DNA of 64,000 bases. Source: an uncultured Acidobacteriota bacterium (GTDB taxonomy: Bacteria; Acidobacteriota; Blastocatellia; Pyrinomonadales; Pyrinomonadaceae). The notes beneath the pieces were generated by a model, which saw only the letters and a list, made by a program, of their open reading frames with translations, ran no database searches and had not been told where the DNA came from. Position numbers and translations under genes: made by a program. The stretch is from contig CALMYB010000026.1 of the NCBI GenBank assembly GCA_937873515.1, positions 106,760 through 170,759 of the forward strand. Reading direction: 5' to 3'. Every line of letters begins with the position of its first letter. Position 1 is the stretch's first letter. Below, one piece after another: positions 26,195-33,313 of the stretch.

Positions 26195-28075
26195 TTAACC
26201 CTCTTGGTCAATGAAAGTTCTGACCCACACTTCGAAATTTATCAACGCCCAGAGCTTTTCATCCGCGTTCTCGCCCGCCGCGTGTCTCGCAGCAAGCGAC
26301 GCAACATACTCGCGATCGAAGATACCGCGAGCGGCGACACGTTCGCTCAGGACGTATTCATCGACGATGTGCCGATGCGTCGTCCGCAGCCATTTGCCGA
26401 GCGGTACGGGAAAGCCCATCTTCGGCCGCGTCAGGATCTCTTGCGGCAGAATGCCCGCCATCGCCTCGCGAAGTATCCACTTCGTCGTCGCTCCTCGGAG
26501 CTTCATCTCACGCGGCATACGCGCCGAAAATTCGACGAGCTTGTGATCCAGGAACGGCACGCGGCTCTCGATCGACGCCGCCATCGACATCTGATCCTGC
26601 TTCATCAAAAGTTCGTGCAAGTATGTCTTCGTGTCGGCGTAGAGGAGCTTGTCGAGCGTGTCCGCGGCATCCGTCTTTGCGAGGAGCCGCTCGTGCTCGT
26701 CATAAGCACCGGCAAGCCCGAACCGCTCGCGTGCTTCGTGTGAAAAGAGCCGCGTCTGCTCTTTTTTCGGGAAGACCGCGAAGTTGTCGAAGAAAAGATT
26801 CTCGATATCGGCATCACGCGCTAAGAATGTTCGCCCGAGCTTCCGGCCCAAACCGCTCGGCAACGCCGCAACGCCTCCGCGAACCGCACCGCGTATGAAC
26901 GCGGGCGTTACCGCTTCGTAACGTTCGCCGATCTCGAGCAGCTTCAACGCCTTCGCATAACGGCCGTAGCCCGCAAGCGTCTCGTCCGAACCCTCGCCCG
27001 TCAGCACGACCTTCACATGCTCGGCCGCAAGCTTCGAGACGAAGTACAACGGCACGCTCGCAAGGAACCCGAGCGGTTCGTCCTCGTGCCAAACAAGTCG
27101 CGGAAGTGCGTCGAAGAAGTCATCCGGCGAGACGATTGTTTCGTGATGGTCGGTCCTGAATTTATCTGCGACGAGCCGAGCGTAATGATGTTCGTTGGCA
27201 TTTGGGTCGTCGAACGCGACCGAAAATGTCTTGATCGGTTCATCGACAAGCTGCGACATTACGCCCGCGATCGCCGACGAATCGATGCCACCCGAGAGGA
27301 ACATCCCCAAAGGCACGTCCGCCATCAAACGCATTTCGACCGCTTCGCGAAACATCTCACGCCACTCTTCGACGAAGTCCCGCTCGCTTGCACGCGAAAG
27401 CTTCGGCTCGAACGCAAGGTCCCAATATTCGCGGATCTCGACCTTGCCGTTCTTCCATTCGAGCGTGTGCCCGGGCTTGAGCCGCTTTACGCCTTCGAAC
27501 AAGGTCTCATCGCCGCACGTCCCGTGATTTGCGAACTGATCCTGCAGGGCCGCGAAATTCACCGCGGGCTTTATAGCACCGGCGGCGAACAACGCCTTGA
27601 TCTCCGAGGCGAAGTACAGATCGCCGTTGTCTTTATGAATGTAATAGAGCGGCTTTACGCCGAGCCGGTCGCGTGCGATCAAAAGGCTCTGCTTCGTCTT
27701 ATCCCAGATCGCGAACGCGAACATCCCGCGAAGATGCTCTTGCACATCGCGGCCGTAGTGTTCGTAAAGTGCGAGGATCGTCTCGGTGTCGGACGTGGTG
27801 GTGAATTCAACGCCGTCAGCGGCGAGGATCTTACGGCTTTCTCGGTGGTCGTAGATCTCGCCGTTAAAAACGATCGCAGCGCTCCCGCGGCACATCGGTT
27901 GAACGCCGCCCTTTACATCAACGATGCTCAAACGTCGATGCCCGAGGCCGATATTTCCATCGATGAAAACGCCCGCATCATCAGGCCCGCGATGTTCCAG
28001 TACATCACGCATAGCGACGAGCCGCCGCTCATCGACCCGTCCCAAACGCAAGGCAATGCCGTTTATTCCACACAT
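26195..28075 (-). CDS. asnB: asparagine synthase (glutamine-hydrolysing)-type amidotransferase
   Basis: A 626-residue two-domain enzyme. The N-terminal Ntn glutaminase begins MCGINGIA with nucleophile Cys2 after Met removal, and has RGPDDAGV and VFNGEIYDHRE. The synthetase domain has the PP-loop LSGGIDSSAIAG near 260 and a GEGSDETLAGYGRY element near 365. The C-terminus (RPKMGFPVPLGKWL) matches AsnB/amidotransferases. It may be general asparagine synthetase, but the neighbours are a glycosyltransferase and a methyltransferase. Homologous amidotransferases are common in exopolysaccharide clusters, where they probably amidate a sugar carboxylate. Both readings stay open. It is preceded by a large inverted repeat (28145-28281). 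Confidence 0.9.
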   Translation of the reverse strand: MCGINGIALRLGRVDERRLVAMRDVLEHRGPDDAGVFIDGNIGLGHRRLSIVDVKGGVQPMCRGSAAIVFNGEIYDHRESRKILAADGVEFTTTSDTETILALYEHYGRDVQEHLRGMFAFAIWDKTKQSLLIARDRLGVKPLYYIHKDNGDLYFASEIKALFAAGAIKPAVNFAALQDQFANHGTCGDETLFEGVKRLKPGHTLEWKNGKVEIREYWDLAFEPKLSRASERDFVEEWREMFREAVEMRLMADVPLGMFLSGGIDSSAIAGVMSQLVDEPIKTFSVAFDDPNANEHHYARLVADKFRTDHHETIVSPDDFFDALPRLVWHEDEPLGFLASVPLYFVSKLAAEHVKVVLTGEGSDETLAGYGRYAKALKLLEIGERYEAVTPAFIRGAVRGGVAALPSGLGRKLGRTFLARDADIENLFFDNFAVFPKKEQTRLFSHEARERFGLAGAYDEHERLLAKTDAADTLDKLLYADTKTYLHELLMKQDQMSMAASIESRVPFLDHKLVEFSARMPREMKLRGATTKWILREAMAGILPQEILTRPKMGFPVPLGKWLRTTHRHIVDEYVLSERVAARGIFDREYVASLAARHAAGENADEKLWALINFEVWVRTFIDQEG

Positions 28076-28144
28076 AACCGTTGAAATAAATGGCCAATAG
28101 AGTAGAATTTACAGGCTTTTGTTGATAATTGTGGATGGGAAATA

Positions 28145-28281
28145 GTTGATGGTTAGTTGTTCATTGTTAATTGTTCATTGTTAATTGGGGATTGTACATT
28201 GGTAACTTTGTTCCAATTGACAATCCGTCAATGAACAATTGCCAATGGATCGCGATCAACAATGAACAACTAACCATCAAC
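28145..28281. repeat. nested inverted repeat able to form a 137-nt hairpin
   Basis: The outer arms are 24-bp perfect inverted copies (28145-28168 and 28258-28281; left arm begins GTTGATGGTTAGTTG). Inner matching arms lie at 28169-28180 / 28229-28240 (AATTGTTCATTG) and 28189-28195 / 28220-28226. The left half also contains TTGTTCATTGTTAA twice in tandem. It lies between the S9 peptidase stop and the asnB start on the minus strand, so it could act as a 3' hairpin or an asnB leader. It is AT-rich compared with the flanking genes. Confidence 0.85.
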
Positions 28282-28295
28282 CATCAACCATAAAC

Positions 28296-30434
28296 TCACT
28301 TCTCTACTCCGACCTGCCTAAGGGCGTAGGCATAATCGAAAGCGATCTCTTTCAGGCGGTCGTATCTTCCGGAAGAGCCGCCGTGGCCCGCACCCATATT
28401 CGTTTTGAGCAATATGGCCGACTTCTTGTTCGTGTTGAATTCGCGTAGCTTCGCAGCGAACTTCGCACCTTCCCAATACGGAACCTGGCTGTCGTTGATC
28501 GAGATCTCGATGAGCATATTCGGGTACGGCTGTTTTTTGACGTTGTCGTACGGCGAATACTGCACCATGTAGTCCCACGCCTTTTTCTCGTTCGGATTGC
28601 CCCACTCTATCCATTCCTCGGTCGTAAGCGGCAGCGTATCGTCGAGCATCGTATTCATCACATCGACGAAAGGCACCTGCGCGATCGCTGCGTGAAAGAT
28701 CTCGGGCGCCTGGTTCACCGCCGCTCCGACGAGCAGCCCGCCCGCCGAACCGCCCTGGATCACGAGCCTGTCGGATGACGTGTATTTATTCGCGACGAGC
28801 CATTTTGCCGAATCCACGAAGTCGTTGAATGTATTCAGCTTCGTGAACATACGGCCCGCGAGACGCCATTTTTCGCCCAATTCACCGCCGCCGCGTATCT
28901 GCGCAATTGCGTAGATCATCCCGCGATCGACGAGCGAGAGCCGCGAGGTCGAGAAATTCGGGTTAATGCTCACGCCGTACGAACCATACCCGTAAAGCAG
29001 CATCGGCGACTTGCCGTCGAGCTTCGTGCCTTTTTTCATCATTATGATGACCGGCACTTTCACGCCGTCACGAGCCGTGGCCCACACGCGCGTCGTTTCG
29101 TACTTCGTTTTATCGTAGCCGCTCGGAATTTCCTGCTGCTTTACGAGCTTGCTCTCACGCGTCTTGAAGTCAAAATCATAAACTGACGCCGGCGTGATCA
29201 TCGACGCATAGTTGTATCTGACGTATGGCGTGTCGTACTCCGGATTCTGGCCGAGGCCCATCGTGTAAACGACCTCATCCGTCTTGATACGCATGTCTGC
29301 GCGGCGCGTCTTGCGGTCCATGACGCGAAGGTATTCGATCCCGTCTTCTTTTTCGGATACAACTGCGTAATCCTTAAAGAAATCTATTCCCTCGATATTC
29401 ACATTCTCGCGATACGGTATGAATGGCTTCCAGTTCTTCTCGCTCGGATCTGAGGCATCGGCACGATCGATCTTGAAATTCTCGGCACCATCGCGATTCG
29501 TGACGAAATAGAACTCGCCCATATCATAATCGGGCGTGTACTGATGGCCTTCGCGACGCGGAGCGAGAACTCTCCACTCGCCGGTGGGTGTATCGGCCGC
29601 GAGATATCGGTATTCGTCCATCGTTTTGGCACCCGACCCGATAAATAGCATCTTGCCGTCGCGTGAGCGGCCGACAAAGGAGTTAAAGAGAACGTCCTTC
29701 TCGTTAAAGACCTCCGCCGGCTTTGCACCGCTGCCAAGTTCATAGCGGAAGATCAGGTCAGAGCGTTTCGAGATGTCGTCCTCTGTCCCGAAAAAGACGG
29801 TCTTGTTGTCCGGCGTCCAAACGAACGACGTAACGCGTTCGAACGTCTCCGGCAGCATCTTACCCGTGCGAAGATCTTTGAATTGAAGCGTGTATTGCCG
29901 ATAACCGGTCGTGTCGGTCGAGAACGCGAGAATATTGCCGTCATCGCTCACGTCGAATTCCGCGATCGCGAAATACTCGTGGCCTTTCGCAAGTTCGTTC
30001 TGATCGATGAGAACCTCGGCATCCGAGCCGTCGCGTTTCGTGCCTCGCAGGTAGATCGGATACTGCTTGCCCTCCTCGGTCTTTGTGAAATACCAGTAGC
30101 TGCCCTTGTGATAGGGCACGCTCGTGTCGTCCTGCTTGATGCGGCCGAGCATCTCTTTGTAAAGCGAATCAACGAACGCCTTATGCTTGCCCATGAACGA
30201 CTCTGTGTATTTGTTGTTCTCCTCGAGATACTTGATGATCTCGGGATTCTTCTCATCCGAACGATCCCTGAGCCACGCGTAATTATCCGTGATCTCATAA
30301 CCGTGGATCTTCAACACCTTCGGAACTTTCTTTGCAATTGGTGGTTTCATATCTTGGGCAACGATCACGAATCTCCCGATAACGATGATCGTAAAAACGG
30401 CGATCGCCGCAGTAATTGCTCTTTTAATCTTCAT
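28296..30434 (-). CDS. S9A-family prolyl oligopeptidase / oligopeptidase B, secreted
   Basis: A 712-residue serine peptidase. The N-terminus has a basic start and a hydrophobic segment (about 7-26, ITAAIAVFTIIVIGRFVIVA), indicating export or membrane anchoring, unlike the cytoplasmic enzymes. The propeller domain begins KVLKIHGYEITDNYAWLRDR. The catalytic domain has IQGGSAGGLLVGA with the nucleophile near 560, an Asp in EISINDSQVPYWEGAKF-type sequence, and the His in GAGHGGSSGRYDR. The EWIEWGNPN segment is typical of oligopeptidase B. Cleavage after basic residues of small peptides is expected by family. It is a single gene facing a repeat-rich region upstream. Confidence 0.92.
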   Translation of the reverse strand: MKIKRAITAAIAVFTIIVIGRFVIVAQDMKPPIAKKVPKVLKIHGYEITDNYAWLRDRSDEKNPEIIKYLEENNKYTESFMGKHKAFVDSLYKEMLGRIKQDDTSVPYHKGSYWYFTKTEEGKQYPIYLRGTKRDGSDAEVLIDQNELAKGHEYFAIAEFDVSDDGNILAFSTDTTGYRQYTLQFKDLRTGKMLPETFERVTSFVWTPDNKTVFFGTEDDISKRSDLIFRYELGSGAKPAEVFNEKDVLFNSFVGRSRDGKMLFIGSGAKTMDEYRYLAADTPTGEWRVLAPRREGHQYTPDYDMGEFYFVTNRDGAENFKIDRADASDPSEKNWKPFIPYRENVNIEGIDFFKDYAVVSEKEDGIEYLRVMDRKTRRADMRIKTDEVVYTMGLGQNPEYDTPYVRYNYASMITPASVYDFDFKTRESKLVKQQEIPSGYDKTKYETTRVWATARDGVKVPVIIMMKKGTKLDGKSPMLLYGYGSYGVSINPNFSTSRLSLVDRGMIYAIAQIRGGGELGEKWRLAGRMFTKLNTFNDFVDSAKWLVANKYTSSDRLVIQGGSAGGLLVGAAVNQAPEIFHAAIAQVPFVDVMNTMLDDTLPLTTEEWIEWGNPNEKKAWDYMVQYSPYDNVKKQPYPNMLIEISINDSQVPYWEGAKFAAKLREFNTNKKSAILLKTNMGAGHGGSSGRYDRLKEIAFDYAYALRQVGVEK

Positions 30435-30539
30435 CCTAACCTCACCTCGCGTACAAATATCATAACCTATTGAACAATATTGTGTTTAGCCGCGATCTTT
30501 GTTCCGTTCGAAGCCCGTTGTCCCAGCCAACCGCTCGTG

Positions 30540-30566
30540 GGACACCTCTGGGACAGCCTCTTGGGA
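30540..30566. repeat. three closely spaced GGGACA direct repeats
   Basis: GGGACA occurs at about 30539, 30550 and 30563, spaced 11 and 13 nt, with a GTCCCA in inverse orientation 20 nt upstream. It is about 110 nt upstream of the S9 peptidase start, so it could be an operator array or part of the local repeat family. Confidence 0.4.
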
Positions 30567-30661
30567 CAAATAAGTGATGTTCTATCAACCACTTACGCGA
30601 TTTGCCCCAAAATATTGCAAAAAAAGATCGGACCACATTTTCCACTCTCAATTCTCCGCTT

Positions 30662-30721
30662 TCCCAGGGTTGCGGCCGAGACGGCCTAATCCTGGGCTAT
30701 ATTCTTGCGTCCCCTTCGGGG
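30662..30721. repeat. palindromic intergenic repeat, copy 1
   Basis: CCCAGGGTTGCGGCC...GGCCTAATCCTGGG forms a stem and is followed by CTATATTCTTGCGTCCCCTTCGGGG, itself with a CCCC-TTC-GGGG hairpin. It is about 90% identical to the copy at 30938-31002. Confidence 0.75.
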
Positions 30722-30785
30722 AAAAAACCTTCTTGGCTCCGTTAGGAGCCGCATGTTTGTAGCACGCCACAGCCAACGCAACGTC

Positions 30786-30808
30786 GGAGGCGGCTCGGCC
30801 GCCGACAA
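30786..30808. repeat. GGAGGCGGCTCGGCCGCC repeat, copy 1
   Basis: A 23-bp element with an internal GGCGGC/GCCGCC stem, repeated identically at 30865-30887. Confidence 0.7.
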
Positions 30809-30864
30809 TAGCCTCGCATAGCCACGTCGTTTACGGCGTGGTTTAGGACGGAAAATGAACTCCG

Positions 30865-30887
30865 GGAGGCGGCTCGGCCGCCGACAA
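30865..30887. repeat. GGAGGCGGCTCGGCCGCC repeat, copy 2
   Basis: An identical 23-bp copy of the element at 30786-30808, 79 nt away in the same orientation. Confidence 0.7.
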
Positions 30888-30937
30888 ATCCCTCTGTCGC
30901 TCCTAACGGAGCTCCATCGATCTGTTTTGCGACCTCT

Positions 30938-31002
30938 TTCCCAGGGTGGCGGCCGCGACGGCCTTACCCTGGGCTATTTTCTTGCGTCCCCTACGGGGAC
31001 GA
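30938..31002. repeat. palindromic intergenic repeat, copy 2
   Basis: CCCAGGGTGGCGGCC...GGCCTTACCCTGGG is followed by CTATTTTCTTGCGTCCCC and a GGGGACG end. Same layout as 30662-30721; differences fall partly in paired positions (G-T and T-A changes), so pairing is maintained. Confidence 0.75.
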
Positions 31003-31045
31003 CCTGATCAATCTCAGATCTGAAATTTGAAATTTGAGATCGAAA

Positions 31046-31147
31046 CCCTTCGCGGTCTTTGCGGGGTTTCGCTTGGCGGCCTTTGCGTTTTCAAACCGAA
31101 ATTCAAACGCAAAGAACGCAGGGAGATGCCGCAAAGTTCGCGAAGGC
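31046..31147. repeat. long imperfect inverted repeat
   Basis: CCTTCGCGGTCTTTGCGG...CTTTGCGTT on the left pairs with AACGCAAAGAACGCAGGG...CCGCAAAGTTCGCGAAGG on the right, with a short AT-richer loop. This is a hairpin-forming intergenic element, bordered on each side by similar GAAATTTGAGATC-like patches (31017-31040 and 31203-31236). Confidence 0.7.
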
Positions 31148-31259
31148 TTGGGCGAGGCGAGAACCACTGGTCAGCTGCGAATGCACGGATCGGAAGCCTA
31201 TCTGAAATCTCAGATCCGAAATTTAAAATTCGAAATATGGATCCCAAACCTGAAACCTA

Positions 31260-31374
31260 AACATAGATTGTCAATGAACGAACGGCCGTCTCGACCATGG
31301 TGTAATCATAGCGAAACGGCGCTCCCGTTTTGAAGCACAAACCGCACAAAATGCACGATTTGCACGAAATGCAC
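31260..31374 (-). repeat. dispersed repeat, copy 1 (inverse of 63848-63965)
   Basis: Read on the minus strand: GTGCATTTCGTGCAAATCG, then TTTTGTGCGGTTTGTGCTTC, then TATGAT, then GTCGAGACGGCCGTTCG and TTCATTGACAA. The second copy near the window end runs in the opposite orientation, with one 19-nt duplication and scattered substitutions. The last 27 or so nt are identical in both. Confidence 0.85.
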
Positions 31375-31588
31375 AAACGCGAGTTCCGATCATAGGCTAC
31401 CGACCGCTGCCGTGCAGCTTGCGGCACGATTCCGATGATGTTTTCCGACGTTAAAACTTCTTGACCACGCACCTCTTTACCGCATACAATTGTCTTTAAC
31501 AGCAACGCATCCTCCCGAATCTTCAAAAAAAGAGCGCCAACCGGCCTTCTCGGCGCATTGGACAATATGCTTCGCACGACATTGATAA

Positions 31589-32218
31589 CTCTCTTGTTCG
31601 CAGGTATTTGCATCGCTCAGACGCTGCAGCCGACACCTTCTCTCGGCATTGGGTCGTGTTTCCGCCTCCACTGCCACGTATCGTGTCATCGGGCAGCCGG
31701 AAGATCTCGAAGGTGCGAGGAATCTCGCCGAGAACGACCGATATGGTTTCCAATGGTGGGTGCTGCCGCTCGTCGGTGCGAGGGCTTTGGGTGCCGAAGC
31801 GGGAAAGAAAGAGGGCAAAAAGGGTTCGGACAAAGGCATCGACGGCACGATGGCCTTCATCGACGACACTTCCGGCAAGTCGAAGAAGATCGTCTTCTCG
31901 GTAAAAAGCGGACACGTCAATGTCTCGCACATACGCGACCTCGGACACCTCGTCGAACGCGAGAAGGCGGCGATCGGCGTCTATATCACGCTCGAACCTC
32001 CGACAAAACCGATGATCACCGAGGCCGTCTCGGCCGGTTTCTACCACTCGGACTTCTTCAACAAGGACTACCCACGCATTCAGATACTCACCGTCGAAGA
32101 TATCCTCGCAGGCCGCGGCGTCTCGATGCCGTCCGATTCCGTAACATTCAAAAAAGCCGCCAAAGAAGCCTTCTCACACAGGGCCCAACAGACAATGTTC
32201 ACCGACACCGACCAATAG
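31589..32218 (+). pseudogene. truncated DNA methylase C-terminus with Mrr-like endonuclease domain
   Basis: The readable protein (189 residues from TTG 31649; frame open from 31589) begins inside the conserved sequence YRVIGQPEDLEGARNLAENDRYGFQWW. In DNA N4/N6-adenine methylases with a fused restriction-endonuclease-like domain this stretch follows the methylase core. The rest matches that domain: SDKGIDGTMAF, KIVFSVKSGHVNV, EREKAAIGVYITLEPPTKPM and AVSAGFYHS. No methylase core (DPPY, FxGxG) exists upstream in any frame, and no ATG precedes the domain. I therefore read it as a 5'-truncated remnant; a free-standing Mrr-like protein is the alternative. It is followed after 1 nt by the membrane gene. 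Confidence 0.65.
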
Positions 32219-32219
32219 T

Positions 32220-32768
32220 ATGGAGACCAACACCCTCATCACAATATTCGGCACTATACTTACCGCAGTCGGCCTTATAATCGCGTGGATTGTTGGAACT
32301 GCAAATATTAACAATGGCGAACGGCAGGCCGAAACTGCTGACGCGAAACTGCGTCTCGACCTTTTTGAAAAGCGATACAGGATCTATCTGCTATTAAGTA
32401 AAATCTTCAAGAGTTTTGGTGCACACAATTCGATAGCTGGGAACTGGAAAGAAAACCTATCTGTAGCAAGAGACGCGTCGACGTTCTTATTCGACGACAG
32501 GATTGCGGATTTTATTGATACTGTGATCCTAAATGTTAGCAATATTGATGCGTCTGACCACGGGATCGCGGACCTCGAAGCTAGTGGAAAGCTGGCATCC
32601 GACGAATGTCGCGAACTCCGTAAACTGCGTAATGAGCATGCTACGCGAATGCGAGACAGCTACGATACGTTCAATGAAATCTTCGCAGATTACATGTGCA
32701 TCTTACCCCCGAAACGTAAAAAAGAAACGTTTTTTAAACGACTCTTCCGAAATGCAGTAAAACATTGA
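32220..32768 (+). CDS. single-pass membrane protein of unknown function, AT-richer
   Basis: A 182-residue protein with one N-terminal transmembrane helix (about 7-26, ITIFGTILTAVGLIIAWIVG), then a NINNGERQAETADAKLRLDLFEKRYRIY amphipathic stretch and a helical, charged cytoplasmic domain. The short-TM-plus-LDLFEKRYRIY layout is common in small accessory membrane proteins, but I cannot assign a family. Codon use and base composition are clearly AT-richer than the neighbours, which suggests recent acquisition. The start is 1 nt after the truncated methylase stop, so the two may have arrived together. Hairpins at 32814 and 32858 could end its transcript. Confidence 0.65.
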   Translation: METNTLITIFGTILTAVGLIIAWIVGTANINNGERQAETADAKLRLDLFEKRYRIYLLLSKIFKSFGAHNSIAGNWKENLSVARDASTFLFDDRIADFIDTVILNVSNIDASDHGIADLEASGKLASDECRELRKLRNEHATRMRDSYDTFNEIFADYMCILPPKRKKETFFKRLFRNAVKH

Positions 32769-33250
32769 TGTTTGCGGGGAACTGGACCGAGAACGGCTTG
32801 CCGCATCGCAGTGCGGTCGGGCTTGCCCGACCGTCGAGTCGCCACAAAATAAATGGAGCCCGCGTTAGCGGGCGATAGCGTTTTCCGTTTTCCGTTCTCA
32901 ATTCACACGGGTCGCCTTACTACGTGCGGCGTTCAGCAGCATTCCGCATCTGACGCGACCTGAACATCTGAGACTCTCCGGGTGCATCCTACGCGGATCC
33001 GGGACGATTCCGTCGCCGCCTATAGAACATCGTAACTGCGGCACCTACACCGTCGGCCGTTCTTCCGGGAGACCCGACGCCGCCAACTTTCTCAAAAAAT
33101 GGCGAAAAACGCCTTCGTTTTTTACACGTTTTGCGCAAAACTGCGTTCACGGCGCCCAATAAAAATGGGGGTTTCGCGATATCGGTGCGCAGAAGCGCGC
33201 ACGCATTTTACGCGACAAATCCCGCAACTTCTTTGCGTGCAATGGTTTAG
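32769..33250. other. intergenic region with hairpins
   Basis: No gene was found. It contains CGGTCGGGC-TT-GCCCGACCG (32814-32833, 9-bp stem), GCCCGC-GTTA-GCGGGC (32858-32873) followed by T-rich GTTTTCCGTTTTCCG, and a perfect 14-bp palindrome GTTTTGCGCAAAAC (33128-33141). The second hairpin is a plausible terminator for the upstream plus-strand gene. Confidence 0.6.
32858..32898 (+). terminator. possible terminator after the AT-rich membrane gene
   Basis: GCCCGC-GTTA-GCGGGC stem, then GATAGCGTTTTCCGTTTTCC. The T runs are interrupted. Confidence 0.4.
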
Positions 33251-33286
33251 AGCAAAAAGGGCCTCGGGAATTTGGATTCCCGAGGC
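33251..33286 (-). terminator. Rho-independent terminator of citrate synthase
   Basis: GCCTCGGGAAT / ATTCCCGAGGC around TTGG is an 11-bp stem. On the minus strand it is followed by CCTTTTTGC, 27 nt after the citrate synthase stop. Confidence 0.85.
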
Positions 33287-33313
33287 TTTTGGATGATTGT
33301 CACGAAGGGAGAA

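Larger units (their letters stand above)
30435..31588. other. gene-poor, repeat-rich intergenic region (1.15 kb)
   Basis: No credible gene was seen. It holds GGGACA-type short repeats (30540-30566), two copies of a CCCAGGGT...ACCCTGGG palindromic element, two copies of a GGAGGCGGCTCGGCCGCC element, a long imperfect inverted repeat (31046-31147), ATTTGAAATTTGAGATC-like patches on both sides of that repeat, and one copy of the dispersed repeat also found at 63.9 kb. Downstream lies a truncated restriction/methylase fragment. The composition suggests a recombination-prone or decayed spot. Confidence 0.8.

Noticed and set aside
27017..28084. A 355-codon plus-strand open frame opposite asnB
   Set aside because: It is an antisense shadow of a well-supported AsnB protein; the translation is Arg-rich, has no family pattern and no good ribosome site.
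30435..31260. A CRISPR array
   Set aside because: Repeat units are few, of different families and unevenly spaced; no cas genes lie nearby.
31257..31613. A minus-strand 118-codon frame with a CISCKSCILCGLC cluster
   Set aside because: The Cys run comes from tandem TGCA-type units of a non-coding repeat, not from a metal-binding gene; the rest is low complexity.
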